This document shows, one piece after another, positions 7,745-16,717 of a stretch of 64,000 bases of DNA. The first letter of the stretch is position 1. The number at the start of each line of letters is the position of its first letter. Both the position numbers and the translations under genes were made by a program. Source of the stretch: Chryseobacterium oranimense (lineage in GTDB: Bacteria > Bacteroidota > Bacteroidia > Flavobacteriales > Weeksellaceae); the NCBI RefSeq assembly GCF_900129755.1, contig NZ_FQWT01000001.1:1321860-1385859 (forward strand). The letters run 5' to 3'. The notes under the pieces are model-generated. The model made no database searches, was not told where the DNA came from, and saw only the letters and a list, made by a program, of their open reading frames with translations.

Positions 7745-8521
7745 CTAAAGTACTTTTTCAACTGTTACGTAGCTATTGTTTATTACGTTATAGGCAGTTG
7801 TTCCCCCTACTTCAGAAATCGCCTCCAGTGTAATATATTGTCCCTGAACGGCATACACTGAAAAATCCAGGCTTATTTTTCTGACTGTACCGTCAAAATT
7901 CACAGCATTTTCCAAAAGTTGGAATCTCTTGGCATCGTTAACGTATAAGCTTGCTCCTAATCTGCTGCTAAATGTACCTGCAGCACCTGTAAAGTTCAGG
8001 CTTACATTAATTCTGTATAAACCGCTCTGACGGATATAAAGCCTGTTCAGATCTGCCCCTGTTGTCGGAACATTTGTTTTAAGCTTTAACGGATCGGCTA
8101 AAAAGTTAGGCTTATCAATTAAGGAATTAATAGGAAGCATTACAGCACCTGAAGTAGTATTCACGGGATTTATCGTAAATCTGGAAACATTATCAGATTC
8201 CACCTCAAAGGCTTTGCTCCACACAAGTCCGTCAAATACCATTGCCTGACCTGTACTTTTCACAAATATGAGCATACCTCTTAAAACGTCTATCCTTGTG
8301 GCAGGAGCATTTATACCGGTATAGGGCAAGTCGGTGTCGGTTTCTACAGCGGGTAAACCAAAACCTTTAACTCCGGTCGCTTCATTTGTATTTGTTATGT
8401 ACATCATTACCTGATCGTTACTGGTAGCATTAGAATCAGGGTTGGGTATGTTTGTAAAATTAACTTGCGCACTGTATATGTTTAATGCAAACAAGAACAG
8501 GCAGAATATATATTTTTTCAT
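7745..8521 (-). CDS. Secreted C1q-like protein 3 of tandem operon
   Basis: A 258-residue exported protein. Residues 1-18 form a signal peptide ending in YSAQ. The middle has a short WxKAF-type linker (LVWSKAFEVE). The C-terminal 130 residues read like a C1q/TNF jelly roll: IRQSGLYRINVSLNFTGA, SRLGASLYVND, ISLDFSVYAVQGQYITL and a final NNSYVTVEKVL. Such proteins are abundant in Chryseobacterium and lie at the cell surface, but their function is unknown. No Por secretion (type IX) C-terminal domain is obvious. It begins two bases after its upstream neighbour ends. The fold call is by eye. Confidence 0.75.
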   Translation of the reverse strand: MKKYIFCLFLFALNIYSAQVNFTNIPNPDSNATSNDQVMMYITNTNEATGVKGFGLPAVETDTDLPYTGINAPATRIDVLRGMLIFVKSTGQAMVFDGLVWSKAFEVESDNVSRFTINPVNTTSGAVMLPINSLIDKPNFLADPLKLKTNVPTTGADLNRLYIRQSGLYRINVSLNFTGAAGTFSSRLGASLYVNDAKRFQLLENAVNFDGTVRKISLDFSVYAVQGQYITLEAISEVGGTTAYNVINNSYVTVEKVL

Positions 8522-8523
8522 CA

Positions 8524-9351
8524 CTAATAGGTTTTAATTAAACGTGCTCCAATATATGAGTTGATAGAACTGCTATCCGTTCCGTATGCAGCAAGAGATC
8601 CTCCGGACCCTCCGATAGTTGTTATCGTTGGAACAACTCTCAGTTCTGCACCGGCAGGTAAGGATATGGTCTGGGAGAAACTGGATGTTTTACTTCCCTG
8701 AGTATCAATGATAAATATTATAGAATAATTACTCTTGGTAACAACAGTTTCCCAGGCCGAAGCCGGAGTATATTTAACCTGCAATGTCAGTTTAAATTCT
8801 GTAACACCTATCTGGGCTCCTACACTGCCCCCGGTAAAGCCAAGAGCTGCTGCTACGTCATACATCCCATTCTGTTTTATAGTTACCGAACTTGCATTTT
8901 TCAGAAGAAGGTTATCAACAAGAACCTGGCTTTTGTCATCCGGCGCAAGATACTGGGGAGATCCTAAGGAAAGGCATATTCCAAGACCAAAAGCCAGACA
9001 TGGTATCGTAATTCCTGAAGAAATTCCCAACCTTGAACCTTTGGGCTGAAAGATTCCCTGTATTTGTCTTGCCGGGTTCCAGGCATAGCCATCGTATTTA
9101 TAATACTGGTCATCGGCTTTGTTATAGATAAGCCCTCCTACAAGATTAGGATAATCACTAAATAGATCCGTTGATGCAGCATCGTATTTAGGGAACGAAG
9201 TATAAATATTGGAATAAGGTAGTATCACCCCTCTTGTTCCATCCTTTATTTTTAATATATTCTGATTGCTGGCAACATTGTCTCCAATCACTACTTGTGC
9301 ATTTAAACCATATTGAAATAAAAGCACTAGAATTAACATTATCTTTTTCAT
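8524..9351 (-). CDS. Secreted C1q-like protein 2 of tandem operon
   Basis: A 275-residue exported protein with a signal peptide (residues 1-18, ending NAQ). A conserved head follows: VVIGDNVASNQNILKIKDGTRGVILPY, split by the family pattern LxI then GxxLP. A YYKYDGYAWNPA linker precedes a C-terminal beta domain with KQNGMYDVAAALGFTGG and FSQTISLPAGAELRVVP. The final SINSYIGARLIKTY resembles a C1q-like last strand. It shares architecture with both operon neighbours, suggesting tandem duplication and divergence. No function can be assigned. Confidence 0.75.
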   Translation of the reverse strand: MKKIMLILVLLFQYGLNAQVVIGDNVASNQNILKIKDGTRGVILPYSNIYTSFPKYDAASTDLFSDYPNLVGGLIYNKADDQYYKYDGYAWNPARQIQGIFQPKGSRLGISSGITIPCLAFGLGICLSLGSPQYLAPDDKSQVLVDNLLLKNASSVTIKQNGMYDVAAALGFTGGSVGAQIGVTEFKLTLQVKYTPASAWETVVTKSNYSIIFIIDTQGSKTSSFSQTISLPAGAELRVVPTITTIGGSGGSLAAYGTDSSSINSYIGARLIKTY

Positions 9352-9352
9352 C

Positions 9353-10276
9353 TTATTGCATATTTATTTTTTCAACAATAATTTCTGATACCCCATTTCC
9401 TGTGGTATTCATTGAAAAAGACATTACATTCCCTCCAATGACACCGGTACAAACCCCTGTTCCAATATTCTGGTTTCCGTAAAATCTAAGTCTTAAATTA
9501 TCACCTGCCTCAAAACTTCCAACATAAGTAAGAACTAATGACTGTCCCACATCAATGGCTGTAGGATTTAGACTTCCCAAGGATAATGCGCCGCTGGTAG
9601 AGCTGGTCGTATTATTGGTAATCGGCCGCCAGGTAGTAGGAGCTGCGGCAGTGCTTGTTTCCAGGTCAACCTTTGAGTAAAGATTAATTGTAACTCCCAC
9701 GCATAAAGCCGGTGTTTTAACATCTATAGCACCGCTTTTGAAAGAAATTTTATACAAACCTCTTGTCTTGATATTAATGACATTACTTGTAGCCGATGCA
9801 AGGGAAACGTCTGACGAGATATCATTATAACTGGGGCTGGCAGTTGTAAAAGGAACATCCATGGCTCCTCCCCCGGTAGGACAAAGCCTGTTTACTCCAC
9901 CACATCCCAATCCGCACGTTCCGCAGTCTGCCGTCACTACAGCACTTCTTATAAAACGCGCCATTTTGTTGTTTTTCAGAGCCGTTACAATAGGATCTGA
10001 GATTTTCCATGCTGTACCATCATTCTGAACAATACTTCCGGTTTCCCTGTTGAAAATAACAGAACCCTGGGTTCCGTTTCCTGTAGTACCGGTAGCAGAC
10101 ACAGGCAGCGCTGAAGCTGTGTTCGCCCTAGGCATCCTGGCTGCGTTGTCATCTTGTTTTACATGTAAAAGTGTTCTAGTGTCAGGTTGAAAACCGGGAG
10201 CTTTCGCAATCCCAACCTGTGCGATGACTCTTATAAAGCAAAAAATAAGAGCCAAGAGGAAATACTTGATTTTCAT
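9353..10276 (-). CDS. Secreted C1q-like protein 1 of tandem operon
   Basis: A 307-residue exported protein, first gene of the operon. Signal peptide residues 1-19, ending VIAQ. The head VGIAKAPGFQPDTRTLLHVKQ is followed by SVIFNRETGSIVQNDGTAWKI, a linker seen in many Chryseobacterium surface proteins. A Cys-rich patch (TADCGTCGLGCGGVNRLCP, near residue 115) could form disulphides. The C-terminal half has TRGLYKISFKSG, a lone later Cys pair, and ends SEIIVEKINMQ like a C1q-type strand. Function unknown. Spacing to the next gene is one base. Confidence 0.75.
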   Translation of the reverse strand: MKIKYFLLALIFCFIRVIAQVGIAKAPGFQPDTRTLLHVKQDDNAARMPRANTASALPVSATGTTGNGTQGSVIFNRETGSIVQNDGTAWKISDPIVTALKNNKMARFIRSAVVTADCGTCGLGCGGVNRLCPTGGGAMDVPFTTASPSYNDISSDVSLASATSNVINIKTRGLYKISFKSGAIDVKTPALCVGVTINLYSKVDLETSTAAAPTTWRPITNNTTSSTSGALSLGSLNPTAIDVGQSLVLTYVGSFEAGDNLRLRFYGNQNIGTGVCTGVIGGNVMSFSMNTTGNGVSEIIVEKINMQ

Positions 10277-10480
10277 TTCTAAATTTTTTTATCATTCTTG
10301 GTGTAATAAATTTAGAAATAATTCTAATTCAAAATCTATCAACTGCTGAAAAATAATGTTAAATAAAAAATGAAATAACAGAAACGTAGATTTAAAGCGG
10401 GATTCAGATGATAACAAACCTGATTATCAAGCCAAAAAAATCGTTTTTTTTACACTTTTTTAGTCATTTTTATGGCTTTT

Positions 10481-10526
10481 TAAAAATAATAATTCACCAT
10501 TTACTACATGAAAAATGGTGAATTAT
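10481..10526 (-). terminator. Terminator of the Fur/OstA-like operon
   Basis: Perfect 14-base arms (10489-10502 and 10513-10526). On the minus strand a T-rich tail follows at 10481-10488. Confidence 0.85.
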
Positions 10527-10550
10527 CGTTTTCTCTGAAAAAATATGATT

Positions 10551-12284
10551 TTATTTTCTTACCCTTTTAGGTTTTTTCGCTTCTTCTTTGGCTCTTTCTT
10601 TGTCTATCGCTTCCTGCGCCTGATTAAACAGCTCATTATCAGCAGAATACTTTATTTCTTCATAATTAGGGCTGTCAACAAGAATATCCTGCCATTTCCT
10701 GATCCGGTCTTTGGTATTCCAGTTAAAATCTGAGAATTTCCTTTTCTCAGGCTCTATCTTACTCATGGGATAGGTATCAGAGTTGGCCGCAATACTGCAG
10801 GATATGATTTGTAAAGTTCTTTGCTCAAATAAAGCTCCTATAATCCCACAGGTTGAAAGAGTAATTCCAATTCTCTGAGGCTGTTTTGTTTCCTGGTCTA
10901 CATCATCCACATAAACAATGGACTGCGCATTTCCTACGACTCTGGCTTCTTTAATATCATTATTCTCATAATATACTGTCATGAATTTTCCCTTTACCTG
11001 GTTAAATTCATCTTTGAGGTTTAATGAGTCTACTTTACTGATAGCTAAGGCGTTTCCAATGACTTTAAGCGAATCTATATTTTCAGTTTTGGTATTAAAA
11101 TATGCCTCAACTTTATCACCGGTTACCTGTTTCTCACCGCTCCAGAGAATGGGATGGGTATACATATGCATAATTCCGTCCGTTTCATTGAAAGCAATAG
11201 AATCTGCTCTTCCCTGTGCATTGGATTTATAGATTCTTGCTTTTCTGTAAGCTCTTAAAAAACTTTTCTTTACCGTTATGTCTGTTGGATCGGGTTTTTG
11301 ATAGGACAGGATTTTTTCTGCAGCAAAATAAATGGAATCTTTTTCCATGATTTTAACGGCATACGGGCCTTTGGTCATCATGGCAGAATCTTTCTTCTGA
11401 AAAACTTCTCCGTAACCGCCTTTGATATATCTTTTTTCCAGAGGATCATCCAATGTAACGTTTCCGGTTGCTGTCCCGAATCCTGTTATATTATTGAAGT
11501 ACATATCATCCCCTGTAAGAATTTTATCATTATAAAAAATCTTGGAATTCTTATTGAGGAAGGCTTCTTTCGAATCCATTTTATAAGTTCCTCTTTCAGT
11601 ATAAATACGATTTTTAGGATTGGCCCGGTTGGTGATTGTTGTAGGTCCAAAGAACTCCGCCACCTTTGTATTCTGGTTTTGCTTGATGTTGGGACCTTCT
11701 ATGATATAATCAGGATTATCAATTTTCACATTCCCGACAAAATCTATCATTTTGGTATTGAGGAAATAGGTAGCAGATTTGGTATACATTACATTCTGCC
11801 CATCAGAAATTGTTCCTCCGGTATTGAAGTATGCCTGATTAGCCAACCTGTCATAGTACAGAATGTCTGTTTTAATGGTCTGCTTAGGATCGGTAAGAAC
11901 CACATCTTTTTTGGCAACCCCTTTCTGGGTAACCCCGTTGTACTCCATTTCATTAGCCGTGATCACGGAACCGTCTGCATTCTGAAGCTTTGCATTACCG
12001 ATAGCTTTTACAAGACTCTGGTCATTGTAAAGGATTACCTCATCAGCATAGAGAACTGATCCCTGATGCTCTATCTGAACATGCCCTACCATGTACTGGT
12101 TTCCCTCATACTTGGTATCTTTCCTGAATTCATCAGCATGAATGATCTTTACCTTGTCTTCAGGTCTTACAGCAGGTGAAGCTTTTCCTTTATTTTGGAT
12201 ATAAGGATCCATCTGCGTGGTTTTATTGTCCTGTGCGGAGCTTAACGCAGAAATAAAAATTAACAGAAAAAGGATTATTCTCAT
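10551..12284 (-). CDS. OstA-like / LptA-type periplasmic protein
   Basis: A 577-residue exported protein with signal peptide residues 1-17 (SSAQ). It is built of LptA/OstA-like beta repeats: KIIHADEFRKDTKYEGNQY, VLYADEVILYND, GSVITANEMEYNG, and further VTLDDPLEKRYIKGGYGEVF and MTVYYENNDIKEARVVGNAQ. The OstA_2 family is usual in Bacteroidota and is thought to help carry lipopolysaccharide across the periplasm. It ends in a highly charged KERAKEEAKKPKRVRK tail. It starts three bases after the Fur gene, so the two are translationally linked. Role in LPS transport is inferred from family. Confidence 0.85.
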   Translation of the reverse strand: MRIILFLLIFISALSSAQDNKTTQMDPYIQNKGKASPAVRPEDKVKIIHADEFRKDTKYEGNQYMVGHVQIEHQGSVLYADEVILYNDQSLVKAIGNAKLQNADGSVITANEMEYNGVTQKGVAKKDVVLTDPKQTIKTDILYYDRLANQAYFNTGGTISDGQNVMYTKSATYFLNTKMIDFVGNVKIDNPDYIIEGPNIKQNQNTKVAEFFGPTTITNRANPKNRIYTERGTYKMDSKEAFLNKNSKIFYNDKILTGDDMYFNNITGFGTATGNVTLDDPLEKRYIKGGYGEVFQKKDSAMMTKGPYAVKIMEKDSIYFAAEKILSYQKPDPTDITVKKSFLRAYRKARIYKSNAQGRADSIAFNETDGIMHMYTHPILWSGEKQVTGDKVEAYFNTKTENIDSLKVIGNALAISKVDSLNLKDEFNQVKGKFMTVYYENNDIKEARVVGNAQSIVYVDDVDQETKQPQRIGITLSTCGIIGALFEQRTLQIISCSIAANSDTYPMSKIEPEKRKFSDFNWNTKDRIRKWQDILVDSPNYEEIKYSADNELFNQAQEAIDKERAKEEAKKPKRVRK

Positions 12285-12287
12285 TGA

Positions 12288-12761
12288 TTAATCATTCTTG
12301 GTACCATAGAAATACAGCGAATGCGAATCAATATTTACGCCAAATGCTTCTTCAATTGCTTCTTTGATTCCCTGAATTCTCGGATCACAGAATTCGATAA
12401 TTTCTTCAATTTCTTTATCCGAGTCTTTTTTGTAGATCACCAGGTGGTCATGCTGTTTGTCAAAATAAGACTTTTCATAAGATGAAGAGGTCAATGTTTT
12501 TTCTCCAAACTGATGCTTACGGATCAAGCCTGCATCAAGGAAAATTTCAATAGTGTTGTAAATAGTTGCTTTTGAAACATGATATTTCTTCTGCATCATA
12601 AGAAGGTAGAGATCATCCACATTGAAGTGATGATCCATACTGTAAATCTCTTCTAATATCGTATATCGTTCAGGTGTGTTTCTGAAACCCTTCTCTAAAA
12701 GGTAATTTCTTAAAACATCCTTGATCAAAGCAATATTCTTTTCTTTTTGTACTGTATCCAT
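12288..12761 (-). CDS. Fur family transcriptional regulator
   Basis: A 157-residue metal-type repressor. The ATG at 12761 was chosen over a TTG just before it. The N-terminal winged helix has RNTPERYTILEEIY and VSKATIYNTIEIFLDAGLI. The dimerisation part begins KQHDHLVIY. The usual first CxxC that holds the structural zinc is absent; only EFCDPRI keeps one cysteine, and no C-terminal CxxC is present. The regulated metal cannot be told; Fur, Zur and PerR are all possible. It heads an operon with the OstA-like gene. A -7 box lies at 12777-12784 (minus TAAATTTG). Confidence 0.9.
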   Translation of the reverse strand: MDTVQKEKNIALIKDVLRNYLLEKGFRNTPERYTILEEIYSMDHHFNVDDLYLLMMQKKYHVSKATIYNTIEIFLDAGLIRKHQFGEKTLTSSSYEKSYFDKQHDHLVIYKKDSDKEIEEIIEFCDPRIQGIKEAIEEAFGVNIDSHSLYFYGTKND

Positions 12762-12830
12762 CAAAAAAATTATCTACAAATTTATTGATTTTTATTTAAA
12801 TAAACCTTATGGTATGATGCAGATACTTTT

Positions 12831-14825
12831 TTATGAATTATGACGGAAGAAGCCGGATTGCTCAATCTTACTGTCATAAACCGTAAGCTCGGTAATAGGT
12901 GCAGATTCCACTTCTACGTTGTGTGAAGAGACTCCCCACGCTTTGAAATCATCGCTTCCGATGTACTTCACGAAGTTGTAGATATTAAGGGTAATCTTCT
13001 GTTTAACAGTTAAAAGTATATCGTTAATATATGTATTATCTATAATTACATACTTCAGATCCGGTGGTATATTATGGGCTCTGAGAGACGGGTGGCTGCT
13101 TCTTGAAGGAATGGTTCCCTCTGCCATAAGATCTTTCAGCACCATATTGAAATAGTCATTGATCCTACGGTCTACTTTAAATCCTAAAAGGAAATTGATT
13201 TTGTACACTGTGCCCGGCAGAATTTCATCTACTGTATACTTGAAAGTATATGGATCTTCCTGGTTAACAATGCTTAATATAAAATAATGATCTGCTCTTT
13301 TCGGCTGTTTCTTGATGATGGAATAGATAATTTTTGATTCTACCTCATCATTTCTTTTGGCTCTGCTCAGATAAGCAAGATTGGTTGCATATTTCGGAAT
13401 GCTTTCGTCCAGTTTCATATCTTTCAGAATGGAAACATATTTTTCTATTTTCACAAATTGAATAAATCTGGTTTTTATCAGTCTACCATTATACCATGCA
13501 TACATAGAGATCCCGATAGAACCAGCAAGCACAACTGTAATCCATCCGCCTTCCATGAATTTGATAATATTCGCACTGAAAAATCCTAATTCAATAGCCA
13601 TATATACTAATGCGAAAAATACAATTAATACTTTGCTGACTCTGTGTTTCAATAGCCAGAAAACCAATAGAACGGTTGTCATCAGCATGGTTACTGTAAT
13701 AGAAAGTCCGTAAGCGGCTTCCATTTTCCCTGATTCCCTGAAGTGAAGCACAACAATGATACAAAGAATAAGAAGTCCCCAGTTGATTCTTGGAATGTAC
13801 ATTTGCCCTTTAACCCCGGAAGGATAATCAATTTTCTGATTTGGCCATAAATTAAGGGACATTGCTTCGGAGAAAATGGTGAATGAACCTGTAATCAAGG
13901 CCTGGCTTGCAATAATTGCAGCTGCAGTAGCTAAAATTACTCCCGGTACGATCATCCACTCTTCCATAATTCCAAAAAATGGATTCACTACAGAAAAACC
14001 AGGTTTCCCATGGTTGGTTAAAAGCCAGGCTCCCTGTCCCAGGTAGTTTAAAATAAGCATGATTTTAACGAATCCCCAGCTTACTCTTATATTTTTGGCA
14101 CCACAATGCCCTAAGTCTGAATAAAGGGCTTCTGCTCCCGTTGTACAAAGGAAAACAGCACCAAGTATAACAATTGCACTTGGAGAGTTCACAATAAGCT
14201 TGTAGGCATAGTAAGGATTGAAAGATCTCAAAATTTCAAGATTTTCACTTAAATGCATCATTCCCAAACCACCTAAAACTAAAAACCATACCACCATTAC
14301 GGGTCCGAAAAACTTCCCGATGAAACTGGTTCCGAATTGCTGTACCACAAAAATAACAATCAGAATTCCAATGGTAATAGGCACTACAGGTGTGTGAGGG
14401 TTATATATCTCAAGACCTTCAATAGCCGACATTACGGTAAGCGATGGCGTAATTACCCCGTCTGCAATAAGTGCGGCAGCCCCAATGATAGCAATAAGAT
14501 ACAGCCATCCTTTTTTAAGGTTTTTGACCAGCGAGAATAAAGCTAAAATACCTCCTTCCCCTTTGTTATCTGCTCTTAAAGCAATGATCACATATTTTAT
14601 GGTAGTCTGAAGGGTAAGAGTCCAGATAATGCAGGATAAAGCTCCTTCAATATACTCGTTAAAGGGCATATTACTGCCTGCATCTTTTGCATTCACAATC
14701 GCTTTCATTACGTAAAGCGGTGATGTTCCGATATCCCCGAACACAATTCCTAGAGAGACTAAAACTCCAATAAAAGAAAGTTTTTTTATATCAAAATGAT
14801 AACCATCTTCAGTAACGTCTGCCAT
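12831..14825 (-). CDS. kup: KUP family potassium uptake protein
   Basis: A 664-residue inner-membrane transporter that imports potassium with protons. The N-terminal GVVFGDIGTSPLYV-type segment reads SLGIVFGDIGTSPLYVMK. Other family marks are DNKGEGGILALFSL, IGAAALIADGVITPSLTVMSA and TTGAEALYSDLGHCG. About 12 membrane helices fill residues 15-455, and a cytoplasmic C-terminal domain follows. Length is normal (E. coli Kup is 622). An exact -7 box (minus TAAATTTG, 14851-14858) lies about 25 bases upstream of the ATG. It stands as a single gene. Confidence 0.96.
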   Translation of the reverse strand: MADVTEDGYHFDIKKLSFIGVLVSLGIVFGDIGTSPLYVMKAIVNAKDAGSNMPFNEYIEGALSCIIWTLTLQTTIKYVIIALRADNKGEGGILALFSLVKNLKKGWLYLIAIIGAAALIADGVITPSLTVMSAIEGLEIYNPHTPVVPITIGILIVIFVVQQFGTSFIGKFFGPVMVVWFLVLGGLGMMHLSENLEILRSFNPYYAYKLIVNSPSAIVILGAVFLCTTGAEALYSDLGHCGAKNIRVSWGFVKIMLILNYLGQGAWLLTNHGKPGFSVVNPFFGIMEEWMIVPGVILATAAAIIASQALITGSFTIFSEAMSLNLWPNQKIDYPSGVKGQMYIPRINWGLLILCIIVVLHFRESGKMEAAYGLSITVTMLMTTVLLVFWLLKHRVSKVLIVFFALVYMAIELGFFSANIIKFMEGGWITVVLAGSIGISMYAWYNGRLIKTRFIQFVKIEKYVSILKDMKLDESIPKYATNLAYLSRAKRNDEVESKIIYSIIKKQPKRADHYFILSIVNQEDPYTFKYTVDEILPGTVYKINFLLGFKVDRRINDYFNMVLKDLMAEGTIPSRSSHPSLRAHNIPPDLKYVIIDNTYINDILLTVKQKITLNIYNFVKYIGSDDFKAWGVSSHNVEVESAPITELTVYDSKIEQSGFFRHNS

Positions 14826-14905
14826 GTCAGCTTATTTTATTTTAAACGCGCAAATTTATACTAATTTTATGACGTCAAAAACTATTCTTCATGAATATAA
14901 TAAAT

Positions 14906-14932
14906 GAAAAAACTTCCTTTCGGAAGTTTTTC
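14906..14932 (-). terminator. Terminator of pdhB
   Basis: Ten-base arms (14908-14917 and 14922-14931) with a TTTC loop; A and T flanks suit the minus strand. Confidence 0.8.
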
Positions 14933-14942
14933 TCTATAATAG

Positions 14943-15923
14943 TTATTTTACGTACATCGCTTTTTTGATTTCCTCTTTCACTTTCTCAAGCTTAGGGAAC
15001 CATTCTGCAAATAATGCAGCTGAGTATGGTGCAGGCGCATCAGGAGTCGTAATTCTCTTGATTGGTGCATCCAGATAATCAAATGCTTTTTGCTGTACCA
15101 TATAAGTAATTTCGGAAGATACGGAACCAAACGGCCACGCTTCTTCAAGGATTACCAGTCTGTTTGTTTTTTTAACAGAAGCTAAAACGGTATCAAAATC
15201 AAGAGGACGAACGGTTCTAAGATCGATTACTTCTACAGAGATTCCTTCTTTAGCCATATCTTCAGCAGCCTGAATAGCCAGCTTCATGATTTTACCGAAA
15301 GAAACCAAAGTAACGTCTGTACCTTCTCTCTTAATATCTGCTTTACCTATTGGAAGGTAATATTCTTCTTCAGGAATTTCCATTTTATCACCATACATCT
15401 GCTCAGATTCCATGAAAATAACCGGATCATTATCCTGGATTGCTGTTTTCAATAATCCTTTTGCATCATATGGATTGGAAGGAACTACAACTTTTAAGCC
15501 CGGACAGTTGGCAAACCATCCTTCAAAAGCCTGGGAGTGCGTTGCTCCCAACTGGCCTGCAGAAGCTGTAGGACCACGGAAAACGATCGGGCAGTTCCAC
15601 TGTCCACCACTCATCTGACGTATTTTTGCTGCGTTGTTGATAATCTGATCAATTCCTACCAAAGAGAAATTGAATGTCATAAATTCTACGATAGGCCTGT
15701 TACCGTTCATTGCCGCACCTACAGAGATTCCAGTGAAACCAAGTTCAGCAATGGGTGTATCGATTATTCTTTTAGGACCAAATTCATCCAGCATTCCTTT
15801 AGAGGCTTTGTATGCACCGTTATATTCTGCAACTTCCTCCCCCATCAGGTAGATAGATTCGTCTTTACGCATTTCCTCGCTCATTGCCTGTGCAATTACC
15901 TCACGAAAAGTATATTCTGCCAT
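14943..15923 (-). CDS. pdhB: Pyruvate dehydrogenase E1 component, beta subunit
   Basis: A 326-residue subunit of the thiamine-dependent E1 enzyme that decarboxylates pyruvate for acetyl-CoA synthesis. It begins AEYTFREVIAQAMSEEM and has YLMGEEVAEYNGAYKAS with the conserved glutamate that activates thiamine diphosphate. TPIAELGFTGISVGAAMNG and VEVIDLRTVRPLD follow, matching transketolase pyrimidine and C-terminal domains. Length is normal. The alpha subunit and E2 are not in the window, so this is a lone beta gene, as often in Flavobacteriia. A -7 box lies at 15947-15954 (minus TATTTTTG). Confidence 0.94.
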   Translation of the reverse strand: MAEYTFREVIAQAMSEEMRKDESIYLMGEEVAEYNGAYKASKGMLDEFGPKRIIDTPIAELGFTGISVGAAMNGNRPIVEFMTFNFSLVGIDQIINNAAKIRQMSGGQWNCPIVFRGPTASAGQLGATHSQAFEGWFANCPGLKVVVPSNPYDAKGLLKTAIQDNDPVIFMESEQMYGDKMEIPEEEYYLPIGKADIKREGTDVTLVSFGKIMKLAIQAAEDMAKEGISVEVIDLRTVRPLDFDTVLASVKKTNRLVILEEAWPFGSVSSEITYMVQQKAFDYLDAPIKRITTPDAPAPYSAALFAEWFPKLEKVKEEIKKAMYVK

Positions 15924-16084
15924 ATTTTCTTGAAAAATTTAGACTACAAAAATAGTGTTTTTTTATTATACACATAACAAAAAAGCGATCTCATTGAATG
16001 AGGAACCTTAATTAATTTAACTGAAAAGGTTTTTCTTCTGCCGATCCATTTGTTTATACCTTTTCTATGGCTGAATATTATTTT

Positions 16085-16120
16085 AAAAAACAAAAACGAT
16101 ATTTCATTGCTGAAATACCG
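16085..16120 (-). terminator. Terminator of the DUF2147 gene
   Basis: Nine-pair hairpin (16098-16106 with 16111-16119, one G-U) followed on the minus strand by a T-rich tail to 16085. Confidence 0.65.
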
Positions 16121-16144
16121 CTTTACAATTTTATTTAAACTTAA

Positions 16145-16564
16145 CTAGTTTACTTTGTCCCAGATCTGGGTTCTTCCCAATATAGAAACTCCCATATATC
16201 CTCTTACATTCAGCTTGTCACCGCTTTTTGTAATGGTACATTTGTAGGTTTTACCTGTTTTAGGATCTGTAATGGTTCCCCCGGTAAATTCGTCACCATC
16301 TTTTTTAAGTCCTCTGATAATCTCCATTCCTAATATTGGCTTTCCTTTTCTGTCGTCCTTACAACCTGTACAGTTGGGATCCGCCGGCTTTATAAGCAAC
16401 TGGGAAACTTTTCCGTAATATTTTCCGTCGGACTTTTTATAGATCTCAACGATAGATTTTGCCTGCTTGGTTTCATCATCTATAGTCTTCCACTTGCCTT
16501 CAATCTGTGCAAACGATAATACGCCAAACAGAGAGAGCACGAATGTTAATAATACTTTTTTCAT
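16145..16564 (-). CDS. DUF2147 family exported protein
   Basis: A 139-residue protein with signal peptide residues 1-19 (SFAQ). The mature part begins IEGKWKTIDDETKQAKSIVEIYK, the usual DUF2147 opening (G-W/K-W...D...G..KSIV.I). It continues with CTGCKDDRKGKPILGMEIIRGL and GGTITDPKTGKTYKC, and ends MGVSILGRTQIWDKV. A CTGC pair sits near residue 70. DUF2147 proteins are periplasmic beta-barrel-like domains without known activity. It stands alone between pdhB and the LtaS-like gene. Confidence 0.9.
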   Translation of the reverse strand: MKKVLLTFVLSLFGVLSFAQIEGKWKTIDDETKQAKSIVEIYKKSDGKYYGKVSQLLIKPADPNCTGCKDDRKGKPILGMEIIRGLKKDGDEFTGGTITDPKTGKTYKCTITKSGDKLNVRGYMGVSILGRTQIWDKVN

Positions 16565-16717
16565 ATTTTTTATAGTTTTAATTCCAATAAAAGATTTCTG
16601 CTGTCTATTTACTGCTAAAAATATAAATTAATTTTAAACAAACAAAAACTTTTATTATCCTTCGCATGGTATAACAACACTTATACCAAAATCAATGATT
16701 TAAACATTTACTAAACA

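Noticed and set aside
7745..10276. Type IX secretion cargo
   Set aside because: The C-termini lack the usual conserved Por sorting domain pattern; they end in C1q-like strands instead.
11298..12059. 253-residue frame antisense to the OstA-like gene
   Set aside because: The sense frame has a signal peptide and repeated OstA strands; the antisense is Ile/Phe/His-rich without motifs.
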